A DNA stretch of 64,000 nt, from assembly GCA_032595685.2 (NCBI GenBank), contig CP159373.1, positions 4,565,821 to 4,629,820 of the forward strand, in the 5' to 3' direction. The translations under genes and the position numbers were made by a program. The notes under the pieces are model-generated. The model was not told the origin of the DNA and ran no database searches. It saw nothing but the letters and a program-made list of their open reading frames with translations. Below are positions 1 through 8,261 of this stretch, piece after piece. This DNA is from Candidatus Electrothrix aestuarii (GTDB taxonomy: Bacteria; Desulfobacterota; Desulfobulbia; Desulfobulbales; Desulfobulbaceae). Positions within the stretch are counted from its first letter, which is position 1; every line of letters begins with the position of its first letter.

Positions 1-753
1 AAAGGGGGTGCGGTAAGACCAATTATGATCCTGCTCATAGCCGCCCTCAAAATCATTCCCTACATGATTGCCGTAATGGCAACTCAGGCATTGGCGTTTT
101 CCAGGCCGGATAAAGGCATGGCTGGGGCTGTCCTTTTCAATACCTGTGAGTTTCCCATCTGTGTACTGAAGGTGACAGGCTGCACAACCACTCCCCCGCC
201 GAACATAGGGATATTTATCGCCCTTGCTGGAGACATGGCAGCGCAGGCACTGACGACGGAGCAAATCATTCACTAATTCTTCCTTGCTCTGGGGTGGCTC
301 TTCGCTTTCTGGAATCTCGTTGAGGCTGTTCACCGGCGAGAGCGAGAAATGCTCCCGCACGAGGTTCACCGCATTGCGTAGGGTAAAATGTCTGGACTGC
401 CCACAGCGCTCCAGCTGCTCAGCATGACATACTCCACAGCTTTCTTTCATATTCTCCGGGCTGGCTGGCTGGCTTATCATTCCCTGATGAGCCAGCTCTT
501 TGTCGTTTGTCTCATTATCGCCCTGATGACACTCGACACAGGCAAGATCATGTGAGCTATCCAGTTGGATTTCTTTATGACAGCTTTGACATCCCGGATC
601 TGGAAGAGGAGCAGGGTGGGGCTTTTTCACGATTGCCGCTGTCGGCTTTGTTACTGGCGTACTTGGAACAGAGGCTGTCTTTCTTTCCTCTTCACGACAT
701 CCAGTCAGTTGAAGTAGAAAAAAAAGGGCAAATAATGCAAAATGGTGTTTCAT
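1..753 (-). CDS. Multihaem c-type cytochrome lipoprotein (C-terminus outside window)
   Basis: Read on the minus strand, an open frame runs from an ATG at 753 off the left edge (251 residues visible). It starts with a short hydrophobic leader ending in a lipobox-like LTGC (Cys19), so export and lipid anchoring are likely. A Pro/Thr-rich linker follows, then six CXXCH haem-binding motifs at residues 55-59, 72-76, 106-110, 169-173, 190-194 and 222-226. The family carries covalent haem c in the periplasm or at the outer membrane and moves electrons. Further haems may lie outside the window. The exact cytochrome family and partner cannot be told from this fragment. Confidence 0.85.
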   Translation of the reverse strand, partial: MKHHFALFALFFLLQLTGCREEERKTASVPSTPVTKPTAAIVKKPHPAPLPDPGCQSCHKEIQLDSSHDLACVECHQGDNETNDKELAHQGMISQPASPENMKESCGVCHAEQLERCGQSRHFTLRNAVNLVREHFSLSPVNSLNEIPESEEPPQSKEELVNDLLRRQCLRCHVSSKGDKYPYVRRGSGCAACHLQYTDGKLTGIEKDSPSHAFIRPGKRQCLSCHYGNHVGNDFEGGYEQDHNWSYRTPF

Positions 754-842
754 AATCTTGACAGTATAGCCTAACCATGCTACATGGATAGAGCTTCATT
801 GAACAGCGGGCAAATCACTCGTTTGTGTATACAGAAAAGCTT

Positions 843-919
843 GCCGATATAGCTCAGCTTGGTAGAGCGGCTGATTCGTAATCAGTAGGTCACCGGTTCA
901 AGTCCGGTTATCGGCTCCA
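843..919 (+). tRNA. tRNA-Thr (anticodon CGT), CCA encoded
   Basis: A cloverleaf can be folded by eye. The acceptor strand GCCGATA (843-849) pairs with TATCGGC (909-915). The anticodon stem 870-874/882-886 encloses a 7-nt loop with anticodon CGT at 877-879. A T-arm with GGTTCAAGTCC is present, followed by discriminator T916 and an encoded CCA at 917-919. CGT reads ACG codons, giving threonine. Confidence 0.95.
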
Positions 920-927
920 GCAATATT

Positions 928-961
928 AAGAGGTTAAGCGGGTCAGGCTTAACCTCTTTTT
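928..961 (+). terminator. Rho-independent terminator of tRNA-Thr
   Basis: An 11-bp perfect stem AAGAGGTTAAG / CTTAACCTCTT with a 9-nt loop is followed directly by a T run. It lies 9 nt after the tRNA CCA end. Confidence 0.9.
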
Positions 962-1043
962 TGTTTTTTGCAACAAATATGCAACAGAATGAGCGCATAG
1001 GAGCCTGTAAACGGCATAAAAACGTCCCGCTTTTTCCGACATA

Positions 1044-1077
1044 CCCTGAACTGATTTTTTTGGTTCAGGGTTTTTTA
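1044..1077 (+). terminator. Second hairpin with T run
   Basis: CCCTGAAC (1044-1051) pairs with GTTCAGGG (1063-1070) and is followed by TTTTTT. It points in the plus direction. It may back up the tRNA terminator or end minus-strand transcription from the HIRAN gene, since the loop side is also T-rich. Confidence 0.6.
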
Positions 1078-1146
1078 TTATTGCTGATGGATTGAATAAG
1101 CCGGAAACGTCGACAAAAGAAAGGGCGCAGTATACTCTGTTGAGCA

Positions 1147-1881
1147 TCAGGCAGCCAAGAGCACCTTGGACAGCGGCTGATATTCCTCTGAGGTAAAGAG
1201 GTCCATTCCTTGCGGCAAGGTAAAGCTCGTTCGGCATAAGAGGCGGAAATGAAGCGGTGCTTCAGGATTGACCTTTTCGACAATCAGACGAAGCGTTGTT
1301 ACATCCTGCACCCGGCGCAATTCCTTGTTCAGATACCGGGGACAGTATCCGACCTTGAGCTTTTCGTCTGTCTCCAATACCAGGGCGAACCGGTCAGCTT
1401 CGTTATGGTCTTCCCGTTTCAGCCTGAGAATATCCCCTGCCTGTAATCGGGCAATACCTTCAAGATTGATCCGGTCAAGGTACCGCAGACCGTGACTGAA
1501 GAAGTACACCGAGTATTTTCCCTCCGCGTCCGGTTCCGGTTCAGGAAAGACGCATAAAGAATCTGTGGCCCGTTTGCCGCCGGATCGGCCCAGCAGCAAG
1601 AGAGGATCGTCGTTTTGATTCTCCATATCAAGCCAGCGGACATAATCGGGATATTCCGGCCTGGATGCGTACAGCAGCCTGTTTCTGAAAAGAGGGAACA
1701 GGTCTTCAGAAAAGTATTCCGCGTTCAGATCGGTCATTCTGCCGAGACAACTGAAACGGGGTGTTGCTTCAGCACCCTGTGTATAGACAAAGCGGTACAC
1801 TCCATCCTCTCTGGTAAGGCGGCCTACAGTATACCAGAGCCGTGTTTCCGGGTCTTGCCATGCGATAAAAAGAGATTTCAT
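1147..1881 (-). CDS. HIRAN domain protein, partner of a HipA-type kinase
   Basis: A 244-residue protein. The C-terminal third carries the pattern typical of HIRAN domains: a GDIL-LKRE stretch followed by N-EADRFAL and then VGYCPRYL (about residues 150-185). HIRAN domains in other proteins bind DNA ends or sit beside helicases and nucleases. The N-terminal half (W-D--T--WY-VG-L) is of unknown fold. The gene start overlaps the stop of the upstream HipA-like kinase fragment by 4 bp (ATGA type), so the two were translated together. With the kinase now broken, the present role is uncertain. Confidence 0.75.
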   Translation of the reverse strand: MKSLFIAWQDPETRLWYTVGRLTREDGVYRFVYTQGAEATPRFSCLGRMTDLNAEYFSEDLFPLFRNRLLYASRPEYPDYVRWLDMENQNDDPLLLLGRSGGKRATDSLCVFPEPEPDAEGKYSVYFFSHGLRYLDRINLEGIARLQAGDILRLKREDHNEADRFALVLETDEKLKVGYCPRYLNKELRRVQDVTTLRLIVEKVNPEAPLHFRLLCRTSFTLPQGMDLFTSEEYQPLSKVLLAA

Positions 1882-2391
1882 TGTTCTGCTGATGCTGAGT
1901 TAAGTAAACGTTCCCGGTTGTGCCGGAGCAGGGAAAGCGCAAAGTCTTTCCCGAAAGAGCTGATATATCCATCGGGAAACGAATTAAAAATCAGGCGGCA
2001 ATTGTCTTGCTTGACGGCTCGTAATTGAGCAAGCCATACTTCCGCCGCGTGGGGGCTTTTCTGCGCAGCCTGAACAAAGGTATCCAGAGTATGAAGAGGT
2101 TTTTTGTCCGTCCTGCTTTCGTAAATTGCGGATCGTGCCCGTTTTACATAATGCCCTATTCTTCTTCGTCCGTCACGGCTTGTCAATCTTTCTTCACGTT
2201 CACAATCCCTTAAATTATACCCCAAAGATACGGCGTGGTCAAAGGTTGGCGACAAGTAGGTATATTTCTGATAGGTTACAAGGCCCCAGTTTTCATGGTG
2301 TCGGTCTTGATTGGCTATCCAGGTATCAAGCAGGAGATAGCCGATAAAAACATCAAATGCCGTTTGTATGGCCCTGTCGGGCGGTTGCCAG
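1878..2391 (-). pseudogene. HipA-type kinase, 3' part only, cut by an IS
   Basis: The frame is open from the IS junction near 2391 down to the stop at 1878, without a start codon of its own. Translated, it gives the kinase catalytic stretch ANQDRHHENWG followed about 17 residues later by SPTFDHAVSLG. These are the catalytic and Mg-binding aspartate motifs of the HipA/PI3-PI4 kinase-like family. The N-terminal half with the ATP-binding lobe is missing. After the IS (past 4896) I see no continuation, so flanking DNA was probably deleted as well. HipA kinases phosphorylate a protein target and act as toxins or persistence factors. A downstream start (TTG at 2255) could still make a 125-residue piece, but it would lack the catalytic motif. 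Confidence 0.8.
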
Positions 2392-2428
2392 TGTCAAGTC
2401 CTGAAATATGTTGACACCAAAATAGTAA

Positions 2429-2994
2429 CTACTTCACATCAATTTTCTCAAAATAAATCTCTGCAGGCTTTCCATAGTTGAGTGCCAGGTGAGGCCGTTC
2501 ATAATTGTATAGCCATACAGCTTCCCGGACAGCTTTCTGAGCATGTTCCTTATCAATGAAAAGGTCGTCAAGGCCATATTCGCCTTTTAAGATTCCATTC
2601 ACTCGTTCAGCTAAGGCGTTTTCGTAACAGTTGCCCACTTCTCCCATGCTGGAACGTATCTCCATCTTTTGCAATCGCTCCCGGTACAGCCAGGCGGTGT
2701 ATAACAGATTGGGGCATCGCCACAGGCCAGCATGTGTGGTTTTGCGATGGCTGAGTCTGGTTGGAACCAGCAGGTTATGTGCTGATAACAGCTTGAAAAA
2801 TGCGTCTCTGCCCCTGGAAATTCCCAAGGCGGCCATGGAATCCTGTAGTTCGTAATGCAGTTTTCGTCCGCCCATACGTGGGTGACGCTGGCGGATGGCC
2901 CTGACCAGTTCCACGATGAGTTGGTTTTCGGCTGCCTGGAGCATCTGTCGCTGCAATGCCTGGTAATATGCCTGCCGACTGATACCGTACCAGT
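2429..2994 (-). pseudogene. IS3 orfB transposase, 3' part with internal deletion
   Basis: The frame begins at the inner IS junction with WYGISRQAYYQALQRQ, the usual OrfB N-terminal helix, and ends at 2429. The HTH_21-like part (RQRHPRMGGRKLHYEL) is present. The sequence then jumps from a KTTHAGLWRCPNL stretch directly to RLQKMEIRSSMGEVGNCYEN. The first DDE aspartates of the rve catalytic core are missing, and only the last part with its Glu (YENALAERVNG) remains. The 5' end of orfB lies beyond the inserted IS at about 4434-4490. The protein cannot be active. Confidence 0.85.
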
Positions 2995-4433
2995 CAGTAA
3001 TTTTAAATTTTAATATTATCAGGTCGATAGATTTTTAATTTCAAGCTGTTTAAACATAAAGTCTATCAGCTGAGACCAACTGTTAAAAAATAAATATCTG
3101 GTTAATGCTTTCAGGTCATTAAAAAAGGTCTTTCGGACAGACAAGACCGATCTGACGGCTTTGTATTTTGTATCAACAAGCTCCAGGAATGTGTGAGCTA
3201 AAAATGCGACCAGATTGAGAGTCAGTAAGGTGTTCGAGAGAAATTTATTGCCATGCCCGAAATTATGCTCTAAATGGTAGCCTTTTGTTTTCAGGATATT
3301 ATTATTTTCATTTTCCACCTTCCATCGAGTTCTTCCGGCTTGTACTATAGATTGAACATTGGTTCTGTCTATTTTAAAATCAGTGATAAAAGAATTTTTA
3401 TACAGAACCTCTTGTGTTTTGGTGTTAATGACGGTCAACTCAACCCAATTGACAGAAGGAGCGTCATCCCCCTGCTTGAGGGGTAAGTCATTAGCATAAC
3501 GATAAGTATGAAGCTCGTGAAATTTTCCGTTCCATTTTCTTTGAGAACTTACTGTAATACCATCTTTCTTTTCAAGTTCGGCAACATACTGATAAAGGGT
3601 CGTATGTGAGGAGGGTTTGCAAATCAGGATAAAACGAAAACTGTGTGCCGATAATAAGTTGCAAAACGGCCCTCTGGAAAACAAATCGTCTCCCAGGATG
3701 ATAACTTTTCGAGCCGATAAAGAAGAGTTCCGTTCAATCCAGCGCTTAGCAGCATTCAACTCGCAATCCTGTTTTGCTGAACCATCCTGAGGGGTGACGA
3801 ATTCTGGTTCCAGAGCGATGACCTTGTTGTTGTCCGGTGCAGCTACCACCGGGGTAAGAACCTTATGGGAATAACTTACCGTTCCGTTGGAGTTACGAGC
3901 AACGGAACAGTTTTCACAATGTATTTTGGAGGAACGAAAAAATTCTGTACCATCTATCGGAACCAACAAATATTCATCCAGCACTCTATAACGATCCAAG
4001 TGTCCAGCACTTTCAAGCCGATCAAAAGTTTCTGAAAAAATTGGATAAAAATTATCAGAAGTAAGGGTGTCAAGAAGATTGCGGGTCTGATTGTCCGACA
4101 TGATCTGTGTTATTCCGAACAAACTTTGAGCATTATTATGCCCGTGAGCCTGCTGCATTGCCCGCTGATGAGATAAGAATGATGGGGATTGGTTGAAAAA
4201 CATGGAAAACGCACCTAACGCCGCATCCTTCATTGAATATGTGAGGTTTGGGCTGAATTTCCGGTAATCCGGGAGTTCATCAAATATGCTATGGATCTGA
4301 TTGACAAACGTATCGAATGTTAATTCTTTGGTATTTGAAGGCATAAGCAGAGGACTCGTGTGATATTGATCATGCCTTTCAATAACACATATTCGTTAAA
4401 TAAAATAGTACGTTGTCAAATTTATAATTGCTG
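2995..4433 (-). mobile_element. IS4-type insertion sequence with 10-bp target duplication
   Basis: The element is 1439 bp long. Its terminal inverted repeats are CAGTAATTTTAAATTTTA (left, plus strand) and CAGCAATTATAAATTTGA (right, complement), 15 of 18 identical. It is flanked by a perfect direct repeat CCGTACCAGT at 2985-2994 and 4434-4443, the length expected for IS4-like elements. It is inserted into orfB of the surrounding IS3 element. One transposase gene fills it. The left end of a second copy is found at 42732-42886. Confidence 0.93.
3019..4344 (-). CDS. IS4-type DDE transposase
   Basis: A 441-residue intact frame that fills the 1439-bp element. The DDE pattern of the IS4/transposase_11 type can be recognised: an Asp in VPIDGTEFF (about residue 130), a second in VIILGDDLFS (about 215), and a late Glu in RWKVENENNN (about 340) with the Y-(2)-R-(3)-E-like spacing. 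It cuts and pastes the element. The exact ISfinder subgroup is not known to me. As it is intact with intact ends and a fresh target duplication, it may still be active. Confidence 0.88.
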   Translation of the reverse strand: MPSNTKELTFDTFVNQIHSIFDELPDYRKFSPNLTYSMKDAALGAFSMFFNQSPSFLSHQRAMQQAHGHNNAQSLFGITQIMSDNQTRNLLDTLTSDNFYPIFSETFDRLESAGHLDRYRVLDEYLLVPIDGTEFFRSSKIHCENCSVARNSNGTVSYSHKVLTPVVAAPDNNKVIALEPEFVTPQDGSAKQDCELNAAKRWIERNSSLSARKVIILGDDLFSRGPFCNLLSAHSFRFILICKPSSHTTLYQYVAELEKKDGITVSSQRKWNGKFHELHTYRYANDLPLKQGDDAPSVNWVELTVINTKTQEVLYKNSFITDFKIDRTNVQSIVQAGRTRWKVENENNNILKTKGYHLEHNFGHGNKFLSNTLLTLNLVAFLAHTFLELVDTKYKAVRSVLSVRKTFFNDLKALTRYLFFNSWSQLIDFMFKQLEIKNLST

Positions 4434-4488
4434 CCGTACCAGTTACAGGCCGCCTGCCTGCTGATCTGCCTTACAGCTGCTGCCCGGG

Positions 4489-4842
4489 TTATAATTTCCT
4501 CCCGAAATTTTTTTTAATATCAGTACCCAATGATTGATCGGCTACTTCTATCGTGGTTTCCAGCATCCGGTTTTCAAGGACGCTTTGTGCCAATGCCGAT
4601 TCCAGCTCCTTGATCCGGCTTTTCATTGCTTTAAATTTAAGCTGATCTTCAACCGTTTGGATATGCACAACCTCGGCGCGGTAACCGGAACGGCCAAACT
4701 TCTTAATCCATCGCTCTACGGTGCCGTGAGCGCCAATGCCATATTTCTGACGCAAACTGTAGATGCTGACGCCCTCTTCGTATTCTCTGACAACCTGTTG
4801 TTTAAGTGCCTGGCTGTAACGTTTGACAGGTTCTTTTTTCAT
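4489..4842 (-). CDS. IS3-family OrfA (helix-turn-helix transposase subunit)
   Basis: A protein of 117 residues from the ATG at 4842, which is preceded by AGGAGGGG. The longer frame from 4866 lacks a ribosome site. An N-terminal HTH_Tnp_1 fold (YSQALKQQVVREYEEGVSIYS, then GTVERWIKKFG) is followed by a C-terminal leucine-zipper-like helix. In IS3 elements OrfA is joined to OrfB by programmed -1 slippage; a run AAAAAATTT lies near its end. OrfB is destroyed here, so only OrfA can be made. Confidence 0.85.
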   Translation of the reverse strand: MKKEPVKRYSQALKQQVVREYEEGVSIYSLRQKYGIGAHGTVERWIKKFGRSGYRAEVVHIQTVEDQLKFKAMKSRIKELESALAQSVLENRMLETTIEVADQSLGTDIKKNFGRKL

Positions 4843-4896
4843 ATTATTCCCCTCCTGAATGGTCATTAATGTGTCAACTATATTCAGGACGGGTCA

Positions 4897-5126
4897 GTTT
4901 TACAGGTACTTATTCGACAATTAAGAATCAGGAAATGCTCCCCTCACTATCTTCCCGATCCAGCTATAGTTGTACAAGCACCAAAAGACTGATCGCAACG
5001 CTGAGGTCGTAAGCAGTGAACAGTACTATCAACCGGAACAGGTAGAGCAGCCTTCTGTCCGCAGATCATCAGACCAACATCAACAGCAAGTAGGGCTTGT
5101 GAGCTGGCAAGGTCGGATGGGACAGA
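4897..5126. other. Non-coding stretch between IS3 end and nadE
   Basis: No convincing frame, RNA or terminator is seen in these 230 bases on either strand. It does not continue the HipA kinase frame, so the kinase N-terminus is not on this side of the IS. Confidence 0.5.
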
Positions 5127-6752
5127 TCAACCAGTAAACCCATGCACAATGGGATAACGCCGACCGTAACCAAAGGCCTTACTGGTCACCTTGAGCCCCA
5201 GCGGGGCCTGCTTGCGTTTATGCTCGTTGATGCGAATACGACGAACGATATCCTCCACCGTGGCCTGTGCAAAACCACGGGCCACGATTTCCTCAATGCT
5301 CAGATGTTCTTCCAGATAGGCGCTAAGGATGGGATCCAGCACCTCGTAGGGCGGCAGATCATCCTGATCCGCCTGATCCGGTTTAAGCTCCGCTGAGGGC
5401 GGACGGGTGATGATCCGCTCCGGGATCACCTCCCCTGCCCTGTTCATCCAGCGAGCCAGCTCATAAACCATAACCTTGGGCACGTCGGCCAGCACGGCCA
5501 GCCCACCGCTCATATCACCGTATAGAGTGCAATAGCCCACAGCCATTTCCGACTTATTACCGGTGGTCAGCAGGAGACTGCCGAATTTATTAGACAGGGC
5601 CATGAGTAGGTTCCCTCTGATCCGGGCCTGAAGATTCTGCTCAGTCACATCTTCCTCCCGGCCCGCAAAGAGGGGAGCCAACATCAAGCCATAGGCCTCC
5701 ATTGCCGGAGCAATGGGCAGGAGCTCAAAAGCACATCCCAGATTCTTGGCTAATGCAGCCGCATCATCAATGCTCATCTGGGCTGTATAAGGAGAAGGTA
5801 AGGCCACGCACAGGACGTTTTCCGGGCCCAAGGCTAAGGCCGCCAGAACAGCAGTGACTGCCGAATCTATCCCCCCGGACAGTCCGATTACAGCCTGCTT
5901 AAAACCTATCTTATGAAGATAATCCCGTAGCCCCAGGACCAGGGCTTTTTCCACCTGAGCAACAGAGTCTTCGGGCAGGACCTGTTTCCCAGCTGGAGCA
6001 CCCAGTCCCTCCAACTCCACCATCACCAGCTCTTCCGCAAAACCAGAGGCCGCAGCGTAGACTTCTCCCTGGGTATTCAAGGCCAGGGAATGACCGTCAA
6101 AGATCAGAGAATCCTGCCCACCAACCTGATTCACATAGAGCAGGGGCAGCTTATGCTCTCGGCACAGTGTCGTCAGCAGGCCATTGCGCTCAGCCAGTTT
6201 GCCATGATGATAGGGCGAGGCCGATATATTGATCAGGAGATCAAGTCCGTCATGGCCTTGCAGCAGGGAAGCCACCGGATCCTGGGGATACTGGCTGGGC
6301 CAGATGTCCTCGCAGATAGTCAGGCCCAGACGCAGCCCCTGAAAGGAGAAGGGTAAAGAGGGGGGACCGGGCTCAAAATAGCGGCTTTCATCAAAGACAT
6401 CATAGGTAGGCAGAAGTTGCTTGCGCACCCGATGCAGCACCCTGCCCTGATGGATCAGCAGGGCAGAATTATAGAGCGGCTTACCTTTCCCCTGCCGCTG
6501 CTCCGGCACCCCGAGGATCACCCCAATCTCACCCACAGAAGCGACGAGTTCCTCCAGCATCTCATCATGGGCCTGGAGAAAGGCAGGACGTTCAAGGAGA
6601 TCCTGGGGCGGGTAACCGCACAGTGTCAATTCCGGAAAAATGATCAGGCCACAGTCTGCCTCTTCTGCCTGCCTGATTCGCTCAACAACCCGATCTCGGT
6701 TATACATAAAAGCCCCGATGATCGGGTTGATTTGCGCAAGTGCTATCTTCAT
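5127..6752 (-). CDS. nadE: Glutamine-dependent NAD+ synthetase
   Basis: Makes NAD+ from nicotinate adenine dinucleotide using ATP and ammonia released from glutamine; cytoplasmic, last step of NAD synthesis. The 541 residues match the two-domain form. The N-terminal carbon-nitrogen hydrolase domain has its Glu in FPELTLCGYP, Lys in RKQLLPTYDVF and nucleophile Cys in TICEDIW. The C-terminal PP-loop ATPase domain has the motif GLSGGIDSAV and the metal-binding TTGNKSE. The gene follows the amino acid binding protein by 6 bp on the same strand, so the two are likely cotranscribed. Confidence 0.96.
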   Translation of the reverse strand: MKIALAQINPIIGAFMYNRDRVVERIRQAEEADCGLIIFPELTLCGYPPQDLLERPAFLQAHDEMLEELVASVGEIGVILGVPEQRQGKGKPLYNSALLIHQGRVLHRVRKQLLPTYDVFDESRYFEPGPPSLPFSFQGLRLGLTICEDIWPSQYPQDPVASLLQGHDGLDLLINISASPYHHGKLAERNGLLTTLCREHKLPLLYVNQVGGQDSLIFDGHSLALNTQGEVYAAASGFAEELVMVELEGLGAPAGKQVLPEDSVAQVEKALVLGLRDYLHKIGFKQAVIGLSGGIDSAVTAVLAALALGPENVLCVALPSPYTAQMSIDDAAALAKNLGCAFELLPIAPAMEAYGLMLAPLFAGREEDVTEQNLQARIRGNLLMALSNKFGSLLLTTGNKSEMAVGYCTLYGDMSGGLAVLADVPKVMVYELARWMNRAGEVIPERIITRPPSAELKPDQADQDDLPPYEVLDPILSAYLEEHLSIEEIVARGFAQATVEDIVRRIRINEHKRKQAPLGLKVTSKAFGYGRRYPIVHGFTG

Positions 6753-6758
6753 ACTCTG

Positions 6759-7913
6759 TTATTGCACCTGAACGAATTCGCCTTTCTTCACTTCATACAA
6801 AGAATAACCAACTCCGATGGCATCTCCGTTTTTATCAAACATAATATCGCCGAACGGAGTAGCTGTGGCCTGCTCATGCAGAGTTCTGGCGATCTGCTCT
6901 GTTTCTGTGGAGCCCGCCACGCGGATGGAATTGGTCAAGGCAAGGGCAGCAGCGACCGCATTATCAAAAAACGGCCCAGGCTCTACTTTATATTTTTTCA
7001 CATAGGCCTCACGGTACTGACGGGTGATGGGGTTAGCAGAGACATCTGCCGGTCCAGTAGCATAAACACCTTCGGCATATTTGCCTGCCACTTTGATAAA
7101 GGTGTCATCCTTCACCCCATCATCAGAGATAAACAGGGCCTTCATCCGTTTTCTCCGCATCTGGGTAACGATCTTTGATGCCTCTGGATGATAACCGCCA
7201 TAGATAACCGCATCAGCCCTGGTTCGTTTCACCTTTTGCACCACGGCGGAATAATCAACCGCACCAGGGGTGATACCCTCAAATAAAACGATCTTTGCCT
7301 TGGCACCCTGCTCAATAATCTGCTTGGCGTCTTCGGCAAGGCCTTTACCGTAATCCCCTTTATCATGGATGATAGCAACTTTTTGTGCATGCAAATGATC
7401 GGTGGTAAAATTCACGATGGAATTAGCCTGAGCATCGTTAGGAGCAATGGTTCGGTAAAAGGTAGGATAGTTGCCGCTCTTGGTCAGATCACTATCTGTG
7501 GCGGAAGGTGACATAACAATGAGATTCGCCTCATCGTAGATAGGCAGGGCAGCCTTGGTTGCACTGGAGCAGATATGGCCGATCACAACATTGGCACCAG
7601 AAGAAACCAATTTGGTGGCCGTGTTGGTGGCAATTTCCGGTTTACAGACATCATCTTCCACCAGAAGCTCCACTGGAGCCCCGTTGATCCCACCTTCGGC
7701 ATTTATCTTTTCCACAACAAGCTCTGCGGCCCGGGCTGTGGGTAGTCCGTATGAAGCCAGATCGCCGCTGAGCGCCCCTGCCACACCTATTCTTACCGGC
7801 TCTTTCGCTGCCTCCTGTGCTGGTTCTTCGGCAAAGGCATTCTGTTGAAAAAATACTCCGGTGCTGAGCGTCAATACGGAAAGCACTGAACAGAGTTTCC
7901 AGGAAATGTTCAT
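6759..7913 (-). CDS. Branched-chain amino acid ABC transporter substrate-binding protein
   Basis: A 384-residue periplasmic binding protein of the LivJ/LivK (type I fold) family. It has a typical Sec signal peptide (about 28 residues, ending QNAFA-EE) and then the family start VRIGVAGALSGDLASYGL. Family members bind leucine, isoleucine, valine or related ligands and hand them to LivHMGF. No permease or ATPase of that system lies in the window, so it is an orphan here. It probably shares a transcript with nadE. The ligand cannot be told from sequence. Confidence 0.9.
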   Translation of the reverse strand: MNISWKLCSVLSVLTLSTGVFFQQNAFAEEPAQEAAKEPVRIGVAGALSGDLASYGLPTARAAELVVEKINAEGGINGAPVELLVEDDVCKPEIATNTATKLVSSGANVVIGHICSSATKAALPIYDEANLIVMSPSATDSDLTKSGNYPTFYRTIAPNDAQANSIVNFTTDHLHAQKVAIIHDKGDYGKGLAEDAKQIIEQGAKAKIVLFEGITPGAVDYSAVVQKVKRTRADAVIYGGYHPEASKIVTQMRRKRMKALFISDDGVKDDTFIKVAGKYAEGVYATGPADVSANPITRQYREAYVKKYKVEPGPFFDNAVAAALALTNSIRVAGSTETEQIARTLHEQATATPFGDIMFDKNGDAIGVGYSLYEVKKGEFVQVQ

Positions 7914-8261
7914 GTCATCATCCTCCTTGATACTTATTAATTCTTTGTGGTGAGGTTCTCTCTTTGTTGCTCATAAAATCCAAGCGCTTGGAGTAAAAGA
8001 AAAGAACCTCGGGCGAGATTTTCCTTGCGTTTGCAATCCATACTCTAACCTGCTATCTTTTTTAATCCATTATAAGAAAAAATCATCCTAAAATTATTTT
8101 TTCCTTTTCTTGGTAGGCTCCACGATCACCCCTGTTTGCTCCTCTGATATGCGGGGCAAACCTTTGCACTCGCCCTTCCATCTCGGGCAGACCCGTAAGT
8201 CCGCTCCTACGAGAAATTGGGTACGATAAATTTGGTATACTTCCTGAGACGCCAGAAGACA
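7914..8261. other. Divergent promoter region with 12-bp palindrome
   Basis: This 348-bp gap separates the divergent binding-protein and lpxK genes. A perfect palindrome CCAAGCGCTTGG lies at 7980-7991, about 65 bp before the binding-protein start. It could be an operator, which is inference. Nothing else is recognised. Confidence 0.4.

Larger units (their letters stand above)
2392..4896 (-). mobile_element. IS3-family element, internally deleted and interrupted
   Basis: The ends are imperfect inverted repeats of about 25 bp. The left end begins TGTCAAGTCCTGAAATATG and the right end (complement) begins TGACCCGTCCTGAATATAG. Both continue into GTTGACAC. Inside, on the minus strand, are orfA (ends 4489) and the remains of orfB. 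Without the inner IS4-type insertion and its 10-bp duplication the element is about 1.06 kb. That is short for IS3 and agrees with an internal deletion in orfB. It sits in a HipA-like kinase gene. No clean target duplication is visible at its outer ends. Confidence 0.85.

Noticed and set aside
843-5126. Integrative element using tRNA-Thr as attachment site
   Set aside because: I found no integrase and no repeat of the tRNA 3' end elsewhere; the IS elements explain the accessory look.
6417-7178. A 253-codon plus-strand frame
   Set aside because: It spans the antisense of both nadE and the amino acid binding protein, which are clearly real, and has no motif.
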